The translations under genes and the position numbers were made by a program. Under the pieces are notes generated by a model. It had not been told where the DNA came from, searched no databases, and saw nothing but the letters and a program-made list of their open reading frames with translations. A DNA stretch of 55,669 nucleotides from Flavobacteriales bacterium. GTDB lineage: Bacteria > Bacteroidota > Bacteroidia > Flavobacteriales_D > Crocinitomicaceae. Location of the stretch: assembly GCA_947488235.1 (NCBI GenBank), contig CANLAQ010000014.1, positions 1 to 55,669 of the forward strand, read 5' to 3'. This document shows, one piece after another, positions 35,649 to 45,466 of this stretch. Numbering within the stretch: the first letter of the stretch is position 1; every line of letters begins with the position of its first letter.

Positions 35649-36468
35649 GTTTTTTGTTTTGACGATTTTCAATTATTGAGAATAATAAGTACAAAAATAC
35701 TATTATCGGAATAGACCAGAGGAATAAAAATAAAATACTTACTAACGAACTTATCAGAAATACATATCTAAAGATGTTATCTGACCAATTCCAAGTTTTA
35801 AATTTTAGAGCAATTAAAGGGATATTTGAGATTAGTAAGAAAGCAAATACAGTACTTATTCCTGCAATAAAATAACAATCAAAGATTTGTTTCACCCATG
35901 CCGCTTGTAGATTCCATTGCGTAAATTGAAGGCAAAAGTATATTGGGAAGAACAATAAAAATAGGGTGTTCAATGGCGTTGGAACTCCAATAAATTTATC
36001 ACTTTGGCGGGTGTCTAAATTAAATTTAGCCAATCTAAACATAGAAAGAAAAGGTATCAGCAGCGCCAAAAATGGTAAAAACTTTATCGAGGCATCAAAT
36101 TGATTCGGAATATTATAAAATACGGCTTGTTGCCATGCTTGAATTTGAAAATAAACATAAGAACTTACAGCGCCATTGTAATCTTCAATGGCAATCGGAG
36201 CTTCGTTAACACCCAGAATAATCATTACCAATGTTATAATTCCTGGCGCTACACCAAAGGAAACTAAGTCTGCAAGGGAATCTAATTGTTGGCCTAGTTC
36301 CGATTTAATATGCAACATGCGAGCTGCAAAACCATCCAAGAAATCAAAGATCATTGCCAGAATTAGCAGAAAAGAAGCAATGTCAATTCTTCCAGATAAG
36401 GTAAAAAGTATGCATAGTATACCACAAATTAGGTTGAATCCTGTTAAAAGGTTAGGAAGTCTAAACAT
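35632..36468 (-). CDS. pssA: CDP-diacylglycerol--serine O-phosphatidyltransferase
   Basis: Makes phosphatidylserine, the precursor of phosphatidylethanolamine. The 278-residue inner-membrane protein has the CDP-alcohol phosphotransferase motif DFLDGFAARMLHIKSELG followed by QQLDSLAD, with all four conserved aspartates in place, and about seven membrane segments. It starts MFRLPNLLTGFNLICGIL, typical of PssA. purS overlaps its 3' end. Confidence 0.93.
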   Translation of the reverse strand: MFRLPNLLTGFNLICGILCILFTLSGRIDIASFLLILAMIFDFLDGFAARMLHIKSELGQQLDSLADLVSFGVAPGIITLVMIILGVNEAPIAIEDYNGAVSSYVYFQIQAWQQAVFYNIPNQFDASIKFLPFLALLIPFLSMFRLAKFNLDTRQSDKFIGVPTPLNTLFLLFFPIYFCLQFTQWNLQAAWVKQIFDCYFIAGISTVFAFLLISNIPLIALKFKTWNWSDNIFRYVFLISSLVSILFLFLWSIPIIVFLYLLFSIIENRQNKKHEIQS

Positions 36469-36602
36469 ATGTCCTTATGAAATGCTAATTTTGTAGTGAA
36501 TCATAGATAAATCTATTATATTTATCGTCGTTTAATTATCAAATACAAATAACACAATTTTTATTCAATTAAGAGGTTATTAGCGGTCTAAAATTTTTAA
36601 CA

Positions 36603-37688
36603 ATGAGATATTTCTTAACTTCTTTATTACTTTATTTTTCCTTTATCACTTTCTCGCAAACTTCTAAATATTCCAACGAATTTTTAGCCATTGGAGTAGG
36701 AGGAGAGGCTTTCGGAATGGGAAATTCTGTGGTTGCTCAATGTAACGATGTCACCTCTGCCTATTGGAATCCTGCGGGCTTGGTTGGCGTAAAAGGCTGG
36801 GTAGAAGCAAGTGTAATGCACTCAGAATTTTTTGCGGGCATTGCAAAGTATGATTATGTTGGCATTGCCCACAGCATTAATGACAAAAGCAGTATTGGTT
36901 TTTCTTTTATTCGATTTGGAGTGGATGATATCCCCAATACAACTCAATTGATTGATAATAATGGCGTAATTAATTATGATAATGTCACCTCCTTTACCGC
37001 TGGAGATTATGCTTTTATGGGCACCTATGCAACAAAACTTAAAGTTGAAGGAATGAGTCTTGGTGGTACTTTCAAGGTGATTCATAGAAAGGTAGGTGAC
37101 TTTGCCAATTCATGGGGTTTTGGACTTGACGCAGGTTGGCAATACAAAAGAAATGAGCATTGGCGCTTTGGCTTGATGGCTAGAGATGTAAGTTCTACTT
37201 TTAATGCTTGGGTGTTTAATATTGATCCGCAAATGCAACAAGTATTTTTAGCTACAGGAAATGAAATTCCAAGTAATGGTTTGGAAGTCACACTTCCGCG
37301 CATTATTTTAGCTACTGCCTTCAATCAAAATATTGGAACCAAAGGAATGAATTTTGGTGGAGAAATAGATTTAGACATCACCACAGACGGAAGAAGGAAT
37401 ACCTTAATTAGCAGTGATCCTTTCTCCATTGATCCTCATGCAGGAATGCAATTGTCATACAAAAATATCGTGAAATTAAGAGGTGGTATTTCTGGGATCC
37501 AGTCGTTCAAAAATATGGACAATTCCACTTATTGGGGAGTACAACCCAATCTCGGATTAGGTATTGGTATCAAAGGATTCAATCTTGATTATGCCTTTAC
37601 TAGATTAGGCGATGCAAAAGCAAATTTTTACACCCATGTTTTTTCGGTGAAGGTGAAACTCTCAAAACCCAAAAACGCTATTAAATGA
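36603..37688 (+). CDS. PorV/PorQ family outer-membrane protein (probable PorV2)
   Basis: A 361-residue outer-membrane beta-barrel of the FadL-like PorV family, which carries T9SS substrates to the sortase. A signal peptide (residues 1-19, ending TFSQT) precedes the family start SNEFLAIGVGGEAFGMGN and AYWNPAGLVGVKGW. The ATGA overlap with the following PorU-like gene supports joint function. The full T9SS usually has other porV copies; pairing with a 1,722-residue PorU-like protein suggests the PorV2 type. Confidence 0.85.
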   Translation: MRYFLTSLLLYFSFITFSQTSKYSNEFLAIGVGGEAFGMGNSVVAQCNDVTSAYWNPAGLVGVKGWVEASVMHSEFFAGIAKYDYVGIAHSINDKSSIGFSFIRFGVDDIPNTTQLIDNNGVINYDNVTSFTAGDYAFMGTYATKLKVEGMSLGGTFKVIHRKVGDFANSWGFGLDAGWQYKRNEHWRFGLMARDVSSTFNAWVFNIDPQMQQVFLATGNEIPSNGLEVTLPRIILATAFNQNIGTKGMNFGGEIDLDITTDGRRNTLISSDPFSIDPHAGMQLSYKNIVKLRGGISGIQSFKNMDNSTYWGVQPNLGLGIGIKGFNLDYAFTRLGDAKANFYTHVFSVKVKLSKPKNAIK

Positions 37689-40600
37689 GGTTTGTTTATT
37701 CGTTCTTTCTAATCCTGCTTTCTGTGCATCATATCAGCGCACAGACCTACGGCAATGAATGGATCAATTACAACCAAAAATATTATAGCTTTCCCATAAC
37801 ACAAGCTGGACTTTATAAAATTGATGCTGCTGCATTAATCGCTGCTGGAATTCCTGTTACTTCTTTTACCGCTGGGAATATGCAAGTGTTTGGTAGACAA
37901 AAAGAAGTTCCTTTATTTGTTCAGGACGGAGGGGACAATACATTTGATCCGGGAGATTTTTTGATTTTTTATGCAGATAAAAATGATGGGTGGTTAGACT
38001 CTACTTTATATGATGATCCGTCTTGGATGGGAAATCCTAAATTTAGTTTATACAACGACACTATAAATTATTTTTTCACTTGGAATAGTATAGAAGCCAA
38101 TCAGCGTTATTTGAATGAATCTGATGTTGATTTCTCGAGTTATTCTGCTGCCAATTTTGTTTTATTTGAAAAATCTCAATCTTATTCGCAGGCTTATAAC
38201 GAGGGCGAAAAGTCATCTGAAGCTTCCAGTTCATTTTATGTAAATGGTGAAGGTTGGGGGAGTACCATGCAGAATGGTAATAATGGTTATACCTGGAATT
38301 TCTCCTCTACTGTTTTTGAAAGTCTTTATCAAGGATTAGATGCCCCATTGATTCATTACAAAGCAGTTACCGTTGGTGCATCGAATGCTAATTATACGGG
38401 TTTGGGAAATCACCATACCCAGCATACCATTGGAGCCTCTAATTTTGTTTTGTTAGACACCATTTTTCAAGGTTATACCTCGATTCAAATCAATAAATTT
38501 TTCTCGCCAAATATACTTACTTCCAATACAGCCAATAATTTTAAAGTTAATATCATTGGAGATCTTGGCGTTGCAACTGATTATCAATCTATAAATTTCT
38601 GGTCTTTTGTTTATCCAAGAACCCCTTCTTTTTTAAATACCAATAAAACGGCTTTTTCCATTCTAAATGCCTCAGGACAATCGAAAGTTCGTTTGAGTAT
38701 GACGAATATCAATCTTCCCAATCCTTATCTATTTGTATTGGGTTCTGTTCCTAGAAAAATCCCGGTCGTTCAAACCGCTACAGGAATTTATCAAGCATTG
38801 ATTCCGAATGATTTGAGTGTGTCAACTCAAAGTGTTCTATTGCAAGATGCCTCCACTGTATTGAATATATCGACACTTGTCCCTGTTAATGGAACGGGTA
38901 CTTTTACAGATTTCTCGGCTTTGACCAACTTGGATAATGCGCTGCTATTTGTCTATCAAGCCAAGCTTTCCTCTGTAGTTCAAGAATATAAAGTGTATCG
39001 CAATTCGCCTCTTGGTGGTGGATATAATGTAATCGCTGCTGAAACAAATGAGTTGTACCAACAATTTGGCGGTGGTATTCCCAAGCATATAAACGGTGTC
39101 AGAAGATTTGCACATTTTATTTATGATCAGTCTACTCAAAAACCTCTTGGTTTATTCTTGATTGGTAAAGGAATCCGAGAAGCAAATGTGGTTTCGGCTT
39201 TATCTACTGGACCTGGCTCTAGAACCAGTAGTGCCAATTATAGTCTATCTCTTGTTCCTTCATTTGGACAACCTTCTTGTGATGTTTGTATTACTTCTAA
39301 TTTAAATGGAACAGATAAATGGACTCCATTAATTCCTACGGGAAGAATTGCGGTTAATACTCCCGAAGAGTTAACCACCTATTTAAATAAAGTGAAAGCA
39401 TTTGAATTGAATCAAGATCCTTCAAGTACTTACAATTCGGAAACCAAAGATTGGCAGAAACAAATTCTGCATTTTTCAGGCGGTAGCAATGCAAGTGAGC
39501 AGTTGTTATTTCAATATTATCTGAATCAAATGAAAAGTGTTATTGAGGATGATTATTTTGGTGGACATACCCAACTGATTGCGAAACAAACCGGAAATCC
39601 TTTAAGTCCAGCTGAATTCCAAGCAATTCAAGATCGTATTGAAAACGGTGTTTCCATCCTGAATTTCTTTGGTCATGCTTCTTCTTCTGTAAGTGGATTT
39701 GACATCAATTTAGACGAGCCAGAATCGTGGAATAATCAAGGGAAATATCCACTTTTAATTGCAAATTCCTGTTATAATGGAAATATTTTTCAAAGTTTGC
39801 CTACCAAATCAGAACAATTTGTTCTCACGCCTAATGCAGGTGTTATTGCTTATTTAGGGACGCTTAGTTATGGATTTACAGATCCCTTGTATCAATTTTC
39901 AAATCAATTTTACCGTCAGTTGAGTCGTCATAATTATGGTGGAACTATTGGAGATCATATCCAAAATGTAATTGATAGTGTAATGAATTCCAGTTCGTCT
40001 TTAATTACAGAGGCTACTTTTTCTCAAATGACTTTGCACGGCGATCCGATGTTGACCATCAATAAACATCTTAATCCGGAAATAGAGCTCAGAGATGACC
40101 GTGTTGTTTTTGGACCTGAAAACATAACCTTGGCTACGGATTCAATTTCAATTGATATTACCCTTCGAAATTTAGGTCAATCTATTCCGGGTGATTTTTC
40201 GTTGCAAGTTTCACGAGATTTTCCTGGAAGTACTATCGACTCCAATTATTTTTATGTGGTTCAAGGAATTGATTATGAAAAAACAATTCAAATTAAAATT
40301 CCCTTTTCTCCTTCGATTGGAATTGGATTGAATAAATTTAATATTTCAGTTGATTTACCTTCAGTTGTCCAAGAACAATATGATGAGGTCAATAACAACC
40401 AAATCTTGAAGAATTTTAACATTAACATTGATGGAATCGAACCTATTTTACCCATTGACTTTGCTGTTGTCCCAAGGGATACCTTAAGTTTATATGCTTC
40501 TACCATTGATCCAGCAGCAGGTGTACATACCTATCGATTTGAAATTGATACTTTACCTACTTTTAATAGTGGATTTAAAAGGTATGCTTTAAAAACTGAA

Positions 40601-42853
40601 TTAGGCGGTGTAAAGGAAGTGGCTTGGCAGGAGTGGATTGCTGCTAGTAGTAATTTGAGTGCTCCTTTGTATCTGACGGACAGTACCGTTTATTATTGGC
40701 GTGTTGCACTCGATGAAATTAATTTGCAATGGAAAACGAGATCCTTTCAATATATACCTGGAAAAGAGGGGTGGGGACAAGATGCTTTTCATCAGTTTAC
40801 TTTTAACACTGCGCTTGGACTTAATCTCAATCCAATTAATTCCTTTAGAGAATTTATCCCCATTGAAAAACACATTACTTGTCTTACTAGAGCAATAACC
40901 ACTTCACCGGGAATCTATGATAATGCTTGGTATTTGGATGACGAGCAACAAGATTATGAAATCTGTACCATGACGCCAAAGTTTCATGTTGCAGTAATTG
41001 ATAAAGCAAGTTTAAGTCCCTGGGCTACGCGTTATACTTATTCCAACGGAAATGTAGCCAATCCGAATCGCAATTATGGCAATGCTAATGATAATGGTGC
41101 ATGTAATGCACGACCGATGAAGTACTTTACTTTCAATCAAAATAATCCAGCGCAAATTGATGCTTTTCAAAACATGGTCGAAAATGAAGTTCAGCAAGGG
41201 GATTACATTTTAATATACACTCCTTTAACCACACGCTATGATTGGTGGAATCAATACGATGCGGGACTCTATCAAACCTTTGCAAATTTGGGAAGCGATA
41301 GTATCGTTCCAGGTAGAGTGAATCGCCCCTTGATTTTTCTAACGAGAAAAGGGGATCCGAATTTTGTGGTTGAAATTTTCTCTCAAAATAATGAAGATAT
41401 TTTTCTAGATACTCTAATTACAGGTTCTCAACTGTTTGGTAAAGAAACTACGCCTATAATTGGTCCTGCTGCTGAATGGAAATCTATCTTTTGGAAAAGA
41501 GATCCACTTGAAACAACTCCTGGTGATTCGAGCTTATTGCATATTAATGTTTACAATCCAAACGGGGCGTTGCAATATGTTATTGACACCCTGATGTCGC
41601 CTCATGATTCTATTATTCAATTGAATAATTTGATTGATGCACAATTATACCCCACCATTAGATTGGTAGCTGAATACTATGACTCTCTTACACAAACTCC
41701 TGCGCAGTTGGATTTTTGGCATGTCGTATTTGCTCCACTTCCTGAAGCTGCAATTGATGGTTCTAATGGAATCACTTGGTCTGTTGTCAATGATACTTTG
41801 CAAGAGGGAGCTACAGCAAATTTTGCAATTGATGTGAAAAACATCAGTGATTATGGGATGGATTCTCTATTGATCAATTATTATTTGGTGGATAAAAACG
41901 AGGTGATCCACCCCATCAATTATCCTCGAAAAGGTCCTCTTCCCGCTGGAGCTATTTTGCGTGATACCTTGGAAATTCAAAGTCTTGGTTTGGTGGGTAA
42001 CAACTGGCTACACATGGAGGTGAATCCATATATGGACCCGCAGCAAGTGTTTACGGATCAACCTGAACTTACTCATATTAATAACATCTTACAATTTCCT
42101 TTCACCGTGATTTCAGAGGATTTAAATCCGATTTTGGATGTTAGTTTTGATGGGCAACATTTATTGAATAATGACATTGTTTCTCCAAGTCCTGAAATTG
42201 TGATCACTTTAAAAGATGAAAATCCTTACTTGTTAATGAGTGAAGATGCGGACACTTCCTTATTTGGTATTTATTTAACCGATCCAGACGGCAATCAAGT
42301 TCGAGTTCCTTTTATGGATGCCAATGGAAATACTATTATGCAATGGATTCCTGCTGAAGGGCAAAATAAAAAGTTTAAAATTATTTATCCTGCTCAATTG
42401 GTAAAAGATGGTGTTTACACTCTTTTAGTTCAGGGGACAGATAAGTCCGGTAATTTATCAGGTGATTTATCTTATAAAATCAATTTTGAAGTGATTCATG
42501 AAGCGGCAATTACCAACTTTTTAAATTACCCAAATCCATTTTCAACAAGTACTCGTTTTGTATTTACCTTGACAGGAGAAGAGGTTCCAGATGATATCCA
42601 GATACAAATTATGACCATCAATGGAAGAGTAGTTCGAGAAATTGATGAATTTGAATTGGGACCTTTGCGCATCGGTAAAAACATCACCAGTTATGCTTGG
42701 GACGGTAAAGACCAGTTTGGGGATCAATTGGCCAATGGAGTTTATTTGTATCGTGTCCGCGTGAAATTGGGCGGTGAAGACATGCGCCATATAGATTCAA
42801 AAGCAGATAACTTTTCTCAGAAAGGTTTGGGTAAAATGTATTTAATCCGTTAA
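37685..42853 (+). CDS. PorU-type T9SS sortase (probable PorU2), very long
   Basis: A 1,722-residue secreted protein. A signal peptide (ending HHISAQ) and an N-terminal PorU-like domain lead to a gingipain-type C25 protease domain; the catalytic pair is His664 (FFGHASSS) and Cys696 (IANSCYNG). The long remainder has beta-sandwich, CARDB-like stretches and ends in a FlgD/sorting-like domain (YPNPFSTSTRFVFTL, VYLYRVRV). Classical PorU is about 1,100-1,300 residues; this length fits PorU2. It removes sorting domains from T9SS cargo or anchors them. It overlaps the porV-like gene by 4 bases. Confidence 0.86.
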   Translation: MRFVYSFFLILLSVHHISAQTYGNEWINYNQKYYSFPITQAGLYKIDAAALIAAGIPVTSFTAGNMQVFGRQKEVPLFVQDGGDNTFDPGDFLIFYADKNDGWLDSTLYDDPSWMGNPKFSLYNDTINYFFTWNSIEANQRYLNESDVDFSSYSAANFVLFEKSQSYSQAYNEGEKSSEASSSFYVNGEGWGSTMQNGNNGYTWNFSSTVFESLYQGLDAPLIHYKAVTVGASNANYTGLGNHHTQHTIGASNFVLLDTIFQGYTSIQINKFFSPNILTSNTANNFKVNIIGDLGVATDYQSINFWSFVYPRTPSFLNTNKTAFSILNASGQSKVRLSMTNINLPNPYLFVLGSVPRKIPVVQTATGIYQALIPNDLSVSTQSVLLQDASTVLNISTLVPVNGTGTFTDFSALTNLDNALLFVYQAKLSSVVQEYKVYRNSPLGGGYNVIAAETNELYQQFGGGIPKHINGVRRFAHFIYDQSTQKPLGLFLIGKGIREANVVSALSTGPGSRTSSANYSLSLVPSFGQPSCDVCITSNLNGTDKWTPLIPTGRIAVNTPEELTTYLNKVKAFELNQDPSSTYNSETKDWQKQILHFSGGSNASEQLLFQYYLNQMKSVIEDDYFGGHTQLIAKQTGNPLSPAEFQAIQDRIENGVSILNFFGHASSSVSGFDINLDEPESWNNQGKYPLLIANSCYNGNIFQSLPTKSEQFVLTPNAGVIAYLGTLSYGFTDPLYQFSNQFYRQLSRHNYGGTIGDHIQNVIDSVMNSSSSLITEATFSQMTLHGDPMLTINKHLNPEIELRDDRVVFGPENITLATDSISIDITLRNLGQSIPGDFSLQVSRDFPGSTIDSNYFYVVQGIDYEKTIQIKIPFSPSIGIGLNKFNISVDLPSVVQEQYDEVNNNQILKNFNINIDGIEPILPIDFAVVPRDTLSLYASTIDPAAGVHTYRFEIDTLPTFNSGFKRYALKTELGGVKEVAWQEWIAASSNLSAPLYLTDSTVYYWRVALDEINLQWKTRSFQYIPGKEGWGQDAFHQFTFNTALGLNLNPINSFREFIPIEKHITCLTRAITTSPGIYDNAWYLDDEQQDYEICTMTPKFHVAVIDKASLSPWATRYTYSNGNVANPNRNYGNANDNGACNARPMKYFTFNQNNPAQIDAFQNMVENEVQQGDYILIYTPLTTRYDWWNQYDAGLYQTFANLGSDSIVPGRVNRPLIFLTRKGDPNFVVEIFSQNNEDIFLDTLITGSQLFGKETTPIIGPAAEWKSIFWKRDPLETTPGDSSLLHINVYNPNGALQYVIDTLMSPHDSIIQLNNLIDAQLYPTIRLVAEYYDSLTQTPAQLDFWHVVFAPLPEAAIDGSNGITWSVVNDTLQEGATANFAIDVKNISDYGMDSLLINYYLVDKNEVIHPINYPRKGPLPAGAILRDTLEIQSLGLVGNNWLHMEVNPYMDPQQVFTDQPELTHINNILQFPFTVISEDLNPILDVSFDGQHLLNNDIVSPSPEIVITLKDENPYLLMSEDADTSLFGIYLTDPDGNQVRVPFMDANGNTIMQWIPAEGQNKKFKIIYPAQLVKDGVYTLLVQGTDKSGNLSGDLSYKINFEVIHEAAITNFLNYPNPFSTSTRFVFTLTGEEVPDDIQIQIMTINGRVVREIDEFELGPLRIGKNITSYAWDGKDQFGDQLANGVYLYRVRVKLGGEDMRHIDSKADNFSQKGLGKMYLIR

Positions 42854-44082
42854 AAGAATTTACAACTAATTATAGCGGTATCATCACCATAATTGAGTTT
42901 ACCTCTCCACTCATCCAGCTTTGAAAAAATGATGTTATTCATGTCTTCCATTTTCAAGGGTGCGTAGGCTTGAATGTTTTTGATTAAGCGCTCTACACCA
43001 AATTGTTCTCCATCTTCATTTTCAATTTCTACAACACCGTCCGTAAACAAAACTAAAGTCGAATTATTAGGAACAGTAAGTTTACCTATATTGATACTCG
43101 GTAATTCGTCTAGCATTCCTAATCCAATGCATCCTTGATTGAGTGCTTGACTCTTTCTCCCCATCAACAACAATGGATGGTTGTGTCCGGCATTGATATA
43201 GGTCATTTTTCTGCTGTGTGCATTATAATGTGCGAGGAAGAAAGTGATAAATTTTTCTCCTTTGGCATTGCGCATTACTTTCTTATTGAGTTCTTCGATC
43301 AGAAAGGACAATTCGTAGCGTTGGTATTTGAATAAAGTTCTTACGGTCGCTTGAAAATTAGCCATTAATAAGGCTGCGCTTATTCCTTTCCCTGAAACAT
43401 CGGCGATACAAATGATATATTCATCATCTCCTAAAGGAATAAAATCATAGTAATCACCCCCTACGGCATGTCTTGGAATGTATTTGGCAGAGATATCCAT
43501 TTTTCTATCCGAAGGTAAGTCGGCAGGGAACAAAAGTTTCTGTAATGCGGAAGCAACCTCTAAATCTTTTGAAATTAATTCTTTTACGATATTACTTTTT
43601 ACCAATCTTTTATTCTCGATGGCCACAGCGATAATATTCGTAAGTGTTTGCGCGAAACTCAAATGAACCTCTTTGTCATTAATGTCTTTTCGATTTTCTT
43701 GTACTTCGGCAAGTAATAAAAAGGCTAGAGGTTTTCCTAAATGAAGTACCGGAAGAATAACATCAAACTCTTTTAACAAAGTAGAATTTGAAGCTGCTAA
43801 AAGCGTTGTTTCTTTAAACCTCAATAAATCTGGCAGATGGTCATCAAGGGTTATTTTTCCTTTAAAACCTATTTTCTTAATACACTGCCAACCTTCTTGC
43901 TGAATAAAGAGTACAAATTTTCTGTAACTTAATTGTTCTTTTAGAATGAAAGCATAAATATTAAGCAGTTGTTCGGTACTTAGATTATCATTTATAGCTG
44001 AGGTAATTTCTAAGAGCGAATTGAGTTTTATTTCTTGTAAAGAAATCTGTTGGTTGAGATGAAGTGTATTGGTTTCTGTCAT
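42850..44082 (-). CDS. PP2C-type (SpoIIE/RsbU) serine/threonine phosphatase
   Basis: A 410-residue protein. The N-terminal half looks like a GAF-type sensor (about residues 15-160). A short helix leads into the SpoIIE/RsbU phosphatase domain: AVGGDYYDFIPLGDDEYII, IADVSGKGISAALLMANF, INAGHNHPLLLM and LVLFTDGVVEIENEDG carry the metal-binding aspartates and glycines. Such proteins control partner-switching regulators (anti-anti-sigma factors). No partner genes lie adjacent. Its 3' end overlaps the convergent porU-like gene by 4 bases and lpxD's stop overlaps its start by 4. Confidence 0.88.
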   Translation of the reverse strand: MTETNTLHLNQQISLQEIKLNSLLEITSAINDNLSTEQLLNIYAFILKEQLSYRKFVLFIQQEGWQCIKKIGFKGKITLDDHLPDLLRFKETTLLAASNSTLLKEFDVILPVLHLGKPLAFLLLAEVQENRKDINDKEVHLSFAQTLTNIIAVAIENKRLVKSNIVKELISKDLEVASALQKLLFPADLPSDRKMDISAKYIPRHAVGGDYYDFIPLGDDEYIICIADVSGKGISAALLMANFQATVRTLFKYQRYELSFLIEELNKKVMRNAKGEKFITFFLAHYNAHSRKMTYINAGHNHPLLLMGRKSQALNQGCIGLGMLDELPSINIGKLTVPNNSTLVLFTDGVVEIENEDGEQFGVERLIKNIQAYAPLKMEDMNNIIFSKLDEWRGKLNYGDDTAIISCKFF

Positions 44083-44984
44083 CTTTGTTCCTCTAAAAAT
44101 TTCGGTAAATTTCTTAAGGCAGCCATTTCTTTAAATTTAACCTTTACTTCACCGCAAGGACTTCCAAAATAAGTTCCATTGGCAGCCAAATCTTTAGAAA
44201 CACCACTTTGTGCTAATAAGGTCACTTTATCTCCGATGGAAACACCGCTAGCAATTCCAACTTGACCCCAAAGGGTTACATCATTCCCAATTTTAACACA
44301 CCCTGCAATGCCAACTTGAGCAGCAATCAAGCAATTTTCTCCAATTTGTGTATCGTGACCCACTTGCACTAAGTTGTCAATTTTGGTCCCTTTTCCAATG
44401 CGGGTAGTTCCCGTAACCCCTCTATCAATTGTGCACGAAGCACCGATTTCAACATTGCTTTCGATGTGCACCATTCCGCAAGAATTCAAGCGGGTGAAAG
44501 CGCCTTCTTTTTTTTGATAGTAAAAAGCATCATGTCCTATAACCGTATTGGCTCCAATGATCACACCATCTTCAATGATGCAATTGTCTAGAATACAAAC
44601 TCCAGGATACAAGGTGATGTTTTTGCCAAGTTGTACATTTTTCCCGATAAAAACATTAGGAAAAGTCACTGTCTCTTCTGAATTTTTTGAGTCAGATTTA
44701 TTGGAAAAATAAAGAATGACTTGATTAAATGCTTCAAAAGGTTTTGGATGAATCAGCAGCGATTTCCCTTCTGGGAATTCAGTTTCTAAATCAATTATTA
44801 TGGTAGTAGCGGCAGAATGAAGTGCCTTTTCATAATATTTTGGATGGTCGACAAAAACCAGATCACCTTCCTCAACCATATGAATTTCATTGATTCCAGT
44901 TACTAATTGATTCTCATCTCCACGAAAGGCACAGCCAAGTATTTCGGCGATTTGTTTCAGTGTATGAGGTGCTTCTAATTTCAT
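44079..44984 (-). CDS. lpxD: UDP-3-O-acylglucosamine N-acyltransferase
   Basis: Adds the N-linked acyl chain in lipid A synthesis. The 301-residue protein has an N-terminal uridine-binding domain (LKQIAEILGCAFRGDE) and a left-handed beta helix of hexapeptide repeats (IGKNVQLGKNITLYPGVCIL through CLIAAQVGIAGCVKIG). The DAFYYQKKEGAF and VQVGHDTQIG segments carry the expected catalytic His. It is shorter than the usual 330-350 residues but complete. A -7 element lies just upstream. Confidence 0.88.
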   Translation of the reverse strand: MKLEAPHTLKQIAEILGCAFRGDENQLVTGINEIHMVEEGDLVFVDHPKYYEKALHSAATTIIIDLETEFPEGKSLLIHPKPFEAFNQVILYFSNKSDSKNSEETVTFPNVFIGKNVQLGKNITLYPGVCILDNCIIEDGVIIGANTVIGHDAFYYQKKEGAFTRLNSCGMVHIESNVEIGASCTIDRGVTGTTRIGKGTKIDNLVQVGHDTQIGENCLIAAQVGIAGCVKIGNDVTLWGQVGIASGVSIGDKVTLLAQSGVSKDLAANGTYFGSPCGEVKVKFKEMAALRNLPKFLEEQR

Positions 44985-45002
44985 TGCGGGTTGTGTCTTC
45001 TA

Positions 45003-45010
45003 CAAATTTA
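45003..45010 (-). promoter_or_regulatory. -7 promoter element for lpxD
   Basis: The minus strand reads TAAATTTG, a perfect TAnnTTTG, 18 bases before lpxD. Confidence 0.5.
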
Positions 45011-45099
45011 AGCAACAATTCCGCCACTTAAATTTAGGTCATCTGTAGTTATCACCCTACCTTTGTTAAAATACCTACTAAAAATGTTGCCCTAAATTA

Positions 45100-45129
45100 T
45101 TGTAGTTTAAAAAGAATTACCTAAATTCG
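45100..45129 (+). promoter_or_regulatory. Possible promoter for the L31 gene
   Basis: TTG (45100-45102), a 19-base spacer and TAAATTCG (45122-45129), one mismatch from TAnnTTTG. The L31 start is 26 bases later. Confidence 0.5.
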
Positions 45130-45155
45130 CAGTCCGATTTGATAAATACAAAAAG

Positions 45156-45410
45156 ATGAGAAACGAAATTCACCCAGAAGATTACCGATATGTTGTTTTT
45201 AAAGACATGTCAAATGACTATGCATTTATTTGCCCTTCTTGCGCATCCTCAAGAGAAACAATTCTTTGGGAAGATGGAAAAGAATATCCATTAGTGAAAT
45301 TAGATATCTCTCATAAATCACATCCATTCTTTACAGGTATCGCTCAGTTCGTGGATACTGCTGGTAGAATTGACAAATTCAAAAACCGTTATGGTCGTCA
45401 TATGAAATAA
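45156..45410 (+). CDS. rpmE2: 50S ribosomal protein L31, type B-like
   Basis: An 84-residue L31. EIHPEDYRYVVFKDMSNDY, then EYPLVKLDISHKSHPFFTG and VDTAGRIDKFKNRYG match the longer type B form. It also carries a CPSC motif (FICPSCASS, about residues 24-32), whereas type B proteins typically lack the zinc cysteines; a full four-Cys site is not present. A strong terminator follows. The start is clear from the conserved N-terminus. Confidence 0.93.
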   Translation: MRNEIHPEDYRYVVFKDMSNDYAFICPSCASSRETILWEDGKEYPLVKLDISHKSHPFFTGIAQFVDTAGRIDKFKNRYGRHMK

Positions 45411-45431
45411 TCAATGACCTAAAAATATACG

Positions 45432-45461
45432 AGCCTCTTTTTTTAAAGGGGCTTTTTTTTT
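45432..45461 (+). terminator. Rho-independent terminator after L31
   Basis: AGCCTCTTT / AAAGGGGCT stem (45432-45453) with one G-T wobble, a short T loop, and a run of nine T residues. Confidence 0.85.
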
Positions 45462-45466
45462 GCTGA

